The translations under genes were made by a program, and so were the position numbers. Below are positions 17,975 through 22,582 of a stretch of DNA of 22,582 nt, one piece after another (the stretch's first letter is position 1; the number at the start of each line of letters is the position of its first letter). The notes beneath the pieces are model-generated. The model was not told the DNA's origin and did no database searches. It was given only the letters and a program-made list of their open reading frames with translations. The DNA is from JAFHCF01 sp048497495. GTDB lineage: Bacteria; Pseudomonadota; Alphaproteobacteria; Rhizobiales; Ancalomicrobiaceae. The stretch is from positions 1-22,582 of the forward strand of contig JAFHCF010000249.1 in assembly GCA_048497495.1 (NCBI GenBank), given 5' to 3'.

Positions 17975-20900
17975 ATGTTTCACGGAATGATCGGCCCGGG
18001 CGCGCCGGAACCTCTCGGCGTCGTCCACGACGGTGAGGGCGTCAATGTCGCCGTCGTCTCGGCCCATGGGACGGCCGTCGACTTCTGCCTCTTCGACGAG
18101 ACCGGCAATCACGAGATCGAGCGCATCCGGCTGCCGGAGCGCACCGGCGACGTCTTCCACGGCCGCATCGACGGGCTCGCCGCGCGGACGCGCTACGGCC
18201 TGCGCGTCCACGGACCCTGGGCGCCGGAAGAGGGGCACCGCTTCAACCCGGCGAAGCTCCTGGTCGATCCCCATGCGCACCGGCTCGATCGGCCGTTCCG
18301 GCTCGATCCCTCGATCTTCGATCGCCGGGCCGGCGGGGCCGACCACGACGACCACGACAGCGCCGCGGCGGTGCCCAAGGGCATCATCGAGGGACCGGCG
18401 CCGATCCCGCCGGTGATCCGCCCGCGCGGAAAGCCGCGCGATCGGGTGATCTACGAAATGCACGTCAAGGGCTTCACCCGCCTCCATCCGGAGATCCCGC
18501 CCGATCTGCGCGGCACCTTCGGCGGGCTCGCCCATCCGGCCGCGATCGCCCATCTCGTCGGCCTCGGGGTCGACGCCGTCGAGATCATGCCGATCTGGGC
18601 GGGCATCGACGAACGCCATCTGGCGCCCCTCGGGCTCACCAACTATTGGGGCTACAACCCGATCGCGCCGATGGCGCCGGACCCGCGTCTGGCGCCGGAC
18701 GGTTGGGAGGAGGTGCGGAGGGCGGTCGACGCGCTGCACGAGGCCGGGATCTCGGTGATCCTCGACGTGGTGCTGAACCACACCGGCGAGAGCGACCATC
18801 TCGGCCCGACCCTGTCGTTTCGCGGCATCGACAACGCCCTCTACTACCGCCTCAAGCCGGAGGATCCGTCGCGTTACGTCGACGACGCGGGCTGCGGCAA
18901 CGTGCCGGCGCTCGATCGCCAGGCGGTGATGCGCCTCGGGCTCGACGCGCTCAGGACGGCGGCGCTCAGGGGCGGGTTCGACGGCTTCCGCTACGATCTC
19001 TCCACCACGCTCGGCCGCAAGGCCGACGGGTTCGACTCCGGGGCGCCGTTCCTCGCGGCGCTCGAGCAGGATCCGTTGCTGCGCGACCTGATCCACGTCG
19101 CCGAACCCTGGGACATCGGGCCGGGCGGCTATCGGCTCGGCGCCTTTCCGGCCAAATGGGGTGAGTGGAACGACCTGTGGCGCGACTGCATGCGGCGGTT
19201 CTGGCGCGGCGACGAAGGGTTGGTCGGGGAGGTCGCGACCCGCTTCGCCGGGTCCGGCGACGTCTTCGGCGGGGCACGGCGGCGGCGGGCGACGGATTCG
19301 GTCAACTTCATCACCGCTCACGACGGGTTCACCCTCGCCGATCTCGTCTCCTACGCGCGAAAGCACAACCGCGCCAACGGCGAGGACGACCGCGACGGCA
19401 CCGACGCCAACCACTCCTGGAACCACGGCGTCGAGGGAGCGAGCGAGGATCCGGGCGTCGTCGCGGCGCGCGGTCGCGACGTCAGGGCGCTGCTCGCGAC
19501 GCTGCTGACCTCGCGCGGCACGCCGATGCTGTCGATGGGCGACGAACTCGGCCGCAGCCAGCGCGGCAACAACAACGCCTATGCCCAGGACAACGAGATC
19601 TCGTGGCTCGACTGGGCGCACGGCGACACCGATCTCGCCGCCTTCACCGCGAGGCTGATCGCGCTGCGCCGCGCCCATCCGGCCCTGACCGACGATCGTC
19701 CGCTGACCGGCGAGCCGGTCGGCGACAGCGGCCTGACCGACGTCGAATGGCGCACCGTCGACGGCCGCCTGTTCGAGCCGCACGACTGGCTCGATCCGGA
19801 GACCTTCCGCATCGTCGCGGTGCTGGCGGGCGCGGGCGACGACGGCGTGGTCGATCGGGTGGCGGTGGTGCTGTCGACCGATCCGCGCGTCGCGGTATTC
19901 GTGGCGCCCAATCCGCGCCCCGGCCATCGCTGGCGGCTGGCGCTCGACAGCGCCCATCCCGATCGCGAAACCATTTCCGGCGCCAAGTTCGCCATCGACG
20001 GACGCTCGGTGACGGTGGTGGTCGAGGAGCCGATCCCGGAAGCGGCGCGCGCCAAGCCGGTCGATACCCGCAGTCTCGATCGATTGGCGCGGGCGGCCGG
20101 CATCGGTTCGGAATGGTGGGATCTCTCCGGCAACACCCACCGGGTCGGCGACGACACCAAGCGGGCGATCCTGACGGCGATGGGGCTCGACGCCGGCACG
20201 GCGGGGGCAGCGCGTGACAGCCTCGATCACCTGATCGGCGAGACCAGCGACCGGCCGGTGCCGCTCGCCCACACCCTCTTCGAGGATGGCGCCTTCGAAC
20301 TGCCGCTCGGACCCGACCTGTCGCGGGGCTTGCGCTCCTTCACCCTGACGATGGAGACCGAGGACGGCGAGACCCGGGCGGTCACGGTGCAGCCGGGGGA
20401 GGGGCGGGTCGAGCGCCACACCACCCCGGACGGGCGGAGCGTGCTGCGGCGCTGGGTCCGCCTGCCGCGCCTGCCGATCGGCCGTCACCGGATCCATCTC
20501 GACGGGCCGGGGATCTCGACGGCGCTGACGGTGGCGCCGGCGACCTGTCATTGGCCGGGGGACCTCGCCTCGGGCGCCCGGCGCTTCGGCGTCGCCAGCC
20601 ATCTCTATTGCCTGCGCCACGACGGCGACCAGGGTCTCGGCGACTTCACGACGCTGGCGCGCGCCGGTGTGGCGGCCGGCGGCGCCGGGGCGGTGACGCT
20701 CGGGATCAACCCGATCCATGCCCTCTTCCCGGAGGATCGCGAGCGGGCGAGCCCCTATTCGCCCTCTGATCGGCGCTTCCTCGATCCGATCTACATCGAC
20801 GTGACGACGCTGCCGGCGCCGTTGGCGGCGGGGGTCGGAGCGGAGGGGGTGCGCAACGCGCCCGAGTTCGCCCGGCTCGCCGGCCTCACCCACGTCGACT

Positions 20901-22216
20901 ACCCGGGCGTCTGGAAGGCCAAGCTCGCGATGCTCCGGGCGGCCTTCGGGGCCTTCCAGGAGCTTGCGACCAACCGGCCGAGCGATCCGCTCGCCGTCGA
21001 CTTCGCCGCCTTCCGGGCGCGCGGCGGCGAGGGGCTGGCGCGGTTCGCCACCTTCGAGGCGATCTCGATGGTGACCGGCGCGATCTCGGCGAGCGCCTTC
21101 GCGCCGGAGCTCGCGACCTGCGACGCCCCCGGCGTGGCGGTCTTCCGGGCGCGGCACGAACGGGCCGTGAGCTTCTCGATGTTCCTGCAATGGCTCGCCG
21201 ACCGGCAGATGGGCGAGGCGGCGGCGGCGGCGCGTGGCGCCGGCCTCGACCTCGGCTTCTATCGCGACCTCGCCGTCGGCTGCGCCCCGGACGGGGCGGA
21301 GGCCTGGGGGGCGGGGGCCGGTCTGATGCGCTTCGTCTCGGTCGGGGCGCCGCCCGATCCGCTCGGGCCGAACGGCCAGGTGTGGTCGCTGCCGCCGCCC
21401 AATCCGGTGGAATGGGCGCGGTCGGGCTTCGCTGCCTTCGCCGAACTGGTGCGCGCCAACATGGTCCATGCCGGGGCGCTGCGCATCGATCACGTGCTGG
21501 GCCTGCGCCGTCTCTTCGTCGTGCCGGACGGCATGAGCGGAGCGGAGGGCGCCTATGTCGACATGCCGATCGACGACCTCGTCGGTCAATTGACGCTGGA
21601 GAGCCGGGCGGCGGGATGTGTCGTCGTCGGCGAGGATCTCGGCACCGTGCCGCACGGCTTCCGCGAGCGCATGACGCAGGCGCGGGTGTTGTCCTACCAG
21701 GTGCTGTGGTTCGAGCGCGAGGGCGCCAACTTCCGCGCCCCCGAACATTATCCGCCGGTCGGCGCGGCCTGTGTCTCCACCCACGACCTGCCGACACTGG
21801 CGGGATGGTGGGAGGGTTCCGACATCGCCGAGCGCGAGGAGCTCGGCCTCGTCGCGCAGGCGGAGGCGATCCGGCAGAGCGGCGATCGGGTGCACGAGCG
21901 GCGAATCCTCCTCGGCACGCTGGTGCGCGCCGGGTTGCTCGCCGACGACTGGTGCGAACGGGACCTGCCGGTGCCGATGCCCGAGGAGGTGGCGGCGGCG
22001 GTCCACGGCTTCCTGGCGCGGGCCGGATCGGCGCTGGTGCTGGTCCAGGCCGACGATCTGGCGGGCGAGAGCGAAAGGCTCAATCTACCCGGCACCGACC
22101 GGGAAAGGGCGAACTGGCGCCGCCGTCTGGCACCGAGCGTGGAAGCGCTCTTCACCGCGCCGCTGGCGCGGGCGATTCTCGCCGAATTCGGCGGCCGTCG
22201 GCCGATGGGCGGGTGA
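17975..22216 (+). CDS. glgX/malQ: Bifunctional GlgX debranching enzyme / MalQ 4-alpha-glucanotransferase fusion
   Basis: One uninterrupted frame of 1413 codons encodes two complete glucan enzymes. Residues 1 to about 690 are GlgX: a CBM48-like N-terminus, then a GH13 barrel with nucleophile D341 in GFRYDLSTTLGR, acid/base E377 in AEPWDIGPGGY, and TAHDGFTLADLVSY. The segment NNNAYAQDNEISWLDW is a GlgX hallmark. From about residue 695 onward is a MalQ-type GH77 enzyme: an N-terminal helical/beta region, NPIHALFPEDRERASPYSPS, nucleophile D1172 in RIDHVLGLRR, acid/base E1220 in VVGEDLGTVP, and D1271 in STHDLPTLAGWW. All key residues are present, so both halves should be active. GlgX cuts phosphorylase limit branches, and MalQ recycles the released short maltodextrins. 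Together with GlgP this completes glycogen breakdown. The start has a GAGGGG site 11 nt upstream. Confidence 0.95.
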   Translation: MFHGMIGPGAPEPLGVVHDGEGVNVAVVSAHGTAVDFCLFDETGNHEIERIRLPERTGDVFHGRIDGLAARTRYGLRVHGPWAPEEGHRFNPAKLLVDPHAHRLDRPFRLDPSIFDRRAGGADHDDHDSAAAVPKGIIEGPAPIPPVIRPRGKPRDRVIYEMHVKGFTRLHPEIPPDLRGTFGGLAHPAAIAHLVGLGVDAVEIMPIWAGIDERHLAPLGLTNYWGYNPIAPMAPDPRLAPDGWEEVRRAVDALHEAGISVILDVVLNHTGESDHLGPTLSFRGIDNALYYRLKPEDPSRYVDDAGCGNVPALDRQAVMRLGLDALRTAALRGGFDGFRYDLSTTLGRKADGFDSGAPFLAALEQDPLLRDLIHVAEPWDIGPGGYRLGAFPAKWGEWNDLWRDCMRRFWRGDEGLVGEVATRFAGSGDVFGGARRRRATDSVNFITAHDGFTLADLVSYARKHNRANGEDDRDGTDANHSWNHGVEGASEDPGVVAARGRDVRALLATLLTSRGTPMLSMGDELGRSQRGNNNAYAQDNEISWLDWAHGDTDLAAFTARLIALRRAHPALTDDRPLTGEPVGDSGLTDVEWRTVDGRLFEPHDWLDPETFRIVAVLAGAGDDGVVDRVAVVLSTDPRVAVFVAPNPRPGHRWRLALDSAHPDRETISGAKFAIDGRSVTVVVEEPIPEAARAKPVDTRSLDRLARAAGIGSEWWDLSGNTHRVGDDTKRAILTAMGLDAGTAGAARDSLDHLIGETSDRPVPLAHTLFEDGAFELPLGPDLSRGLRSFTLTMETEDGETRAVTVQPGEGRVERHTTPDGRSVLRRWVRLPRLPIGRHRIHLDGPGISTALTVAPATCHWPGDLASGARRFGVASHLYCLRHDGDQGLGDFTTLARAGVAAGGAGAVTLGINPIHALFPEDRERASPYSPSDRRFLDPIYIDVTTLPAPLAAGVGAEGVRNAPEFARLAGLTHVDYPGVWKAKLAMLRAAFGAFQELATNRPSDPLAVDFAAFRARGGEGLARFATFEAISMVTGAISASAFAPELATCDAPGVAVFRARHERAVSFSMFLQWLADRQMGEAAAAARGAGLDLGFYRDLAVGCAPDGAEAWGAGAGLMRFVSVGAPPDPLGPNGQVWSLPPPNPVEWARSGFAAFAELVRANMVHAGALRIDHVLGLRRLFVVPDGMSGAEGAYVDMPIDDLVGQLTLESRAAGCVVVGEDLGTVPHGFRERMTQARVLSYQVLWFEREGANFRAPEHYPPVGAACVSTHDLPTLAGWWEGSDIAEREELGLVAQAEAIRQSGDRVHERRILLGTLVRAGLLADDWCERDLPVPMPEEVAAAVHGFLARAGSALVLVQADDLAGESERLNLPGTDRERANWRRRLAPSVEALFTAPLARAILAEFGGRRPMGG

Positions 22217-22225
22217 ACCTGCTCG

Positions 22226-22251
22226 AGCGCGCGGCAACGCGCTGATATTTT
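22226..22251 (+). terminator. Probable terminator of the glycogen operon
   Basis: AGCGCG (22226-22231) pairs with CGCGCT (22238-22243) over a 6-nt loop CGGCAA and is followed by GATATTTT, a partial T-tract. It begins 10 nt after the stop codon of glgX-malQ. The stem is short, so confidence is moderate. Confidence 0.55.
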
Positions 22252-22287
22252 GCAACGTTCGACGGCCGGCTATCGATGGACAGGCGA

Positions 22288-22311
22288 CGCTATATCTGAT
22301 CAGATACAGCG
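22288..22311 (+). promoter_or_regulatory. Mo-box (ModE/MopA-type operator) upstream of mop
   Basis: The 24-bp element has half-sites CGCTATAT and ATACAGCG separated by 8 nt and is self-complementary at 11 of 12 position pairs. It matches the ModE-family Mo-box pattern as I remember it: CGCTATAT-like inverted half-sites at this spacing. It ends 26 nt before the mop start codon, so it probably overlaps the transcription start region and makes mop molybdate-responsive. The regulator gene is not in the window. Confidence 0.8.
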
Positions 22312-22337
22312 AAGCTCCCACATCGAGGTCCGTACCC

Positions 22338-22547
22338 ATGAAGCTTTCCGCCCGCAACGTCCTCTCCGGCACCGTCAAGTCCGTCACCAAGGGCGCCACC
22401 ACCGCCCATGTGGTGGTGGAAGTGTCGCTCGGTCAGCTGATCACCGCGTCGATCACCAACACGGCGGTCGAGGATCTCGGCCTCGTCGCCGGGATGCCGG
22501 TGAAGGCGATCATCAAATCCTCCGACGTCATCATCGGCGTCGAGTGA
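22338..22547 (+). CDS. mop: Molbindin (Mop-type molybdate-binding protein)
   Basis: The 69-residue product is a single TOBE/Mop domain. It shows the typical MKLSARNVLSGTV start, a central AHVVVEVSLGQLITASIT strand pair and a C-terminal GMPVKAIIKSSDVIIGVE. Molbindins of this size assemble into hexamers that bind several molybdate ions and buffer or store cytoplasmic molybdenum. The link to molybdenum nitrogenase elsewhere in this region is natural. A GAGGT ribosome-binding site at 22325-22329 supports the ATG at 22338. The gene has its own control region with a Mo-box and is followed by a strong hairpin, so it appears monocistronic and separate from the glycogen operon. Confidence 0.93.
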   Translation: MKLSARNVLSGTVKSVTKGATTAHVVVEVSLGQLITASITNTAVEDLGLVAGMPVKAIIKSSDVIIGVE

Positions 22548-22552
22548 GCGCG

Positions 22553-22582
22553 GCCGGACGGCGGTCCCTCCCGCCGTCCGGC
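22553..22582 (+). terminator. Terminator hairpin after mop, at window edge
   Basis: GCCGGACGGCGG (22553-22564) and CCGCCGTCCGGC (22571-22582) form a perfect 12-bp stem with a 6-nt loop TCCCTC, beginning 5 nt after the mop stop. The expected T-tract lies beyond the window and cannot be seen. Confidence 0.75.

Noticed and set aside
16247..22006. A 1919-codon open frame on the minus strand opposite glgA and glgX-malQ, and similar long minus-strand frames at 11676-16478 and 5125-7779.
   Set aside because: The translations are Arg/Gly/Asp/His-rich and low-complexity, without recognisable domains. They are opposite well-identified genes, as expected from strong GC bias at third codon positions.

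Overview
The window comes from a high-GC diazotroph, most likely an alphaproteobacterium. The evidence is the nif/fix gene order (nifV, cysE, nifW, then fixABCX), the sigma-54/NifA control signals, and a glgP-B-C-A-X cluster. The genus cannot be fixed from the sequence alone. All 15 recognised protein genes lie on the + strand, and no tRNA, rRNA, transposase, integrase or CRISPR array was seen.

Positions 1-1602 are the end of a nif operon: the 3' part of nifV (homocitrate for FeMo-co), a short cysE-type serine acetyltransferase (cysteine/sulfur supply), and nifW (nitrogenase protection). After an intergenic stretch with two inverted repeats come two accessory genes: a membrane HD-GYP c-di-GMP phosphodiesterase (1834-3360) and a Tat-exported DsbA-like disulfide oxidoreductase (3457-4086). 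Positions 4102-4219 hold a textbook NifA activator site (TGT-N10-ACA) and a -24/-12 promoter. These drive fixA, fixB, fixC and fixX (4286-8041), the electron-bifurcating flavoprotein complex that delivers low-potential electrons to nitrogenase. A hairpin and a second sigma-54-like motif separate fixC from fixX, and a terminator-like hairpin closes the operon.

A 345-nt leader follows, with no recognised gene. Next is an acetyl-CoA hydrolase/succinyl-CoA:acetate CoA-transferase family gene (8447-9997). The second half is a glycogen cluster: glgP, glgB, glgC, glgA and a 1413-residue GlgX-MalQ fusion, so synthesis and breakdown are encoded together. Intercistronic hairpins, a tandem repeat at the start of glgP and a G10 tract before the fusion gene are unusual details.

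The window ends with mop (a 69-residue molbindin), which has a near-perfect ModE-type Mo-box just upstream, then a strong hairpin at the edge. The functional theme is nitrogenase support (homocitrate, cysteine, electrons, molybdenum) next to carbon storage and acyl-CoA metabolism. No wholly new system was found. The best leads are the GlgX-MalQ fusion, the Mo-box at mop, the regulatory architecture around fixABCX, and the HD-GYP/DsbA pair placed between nif and fix genes.
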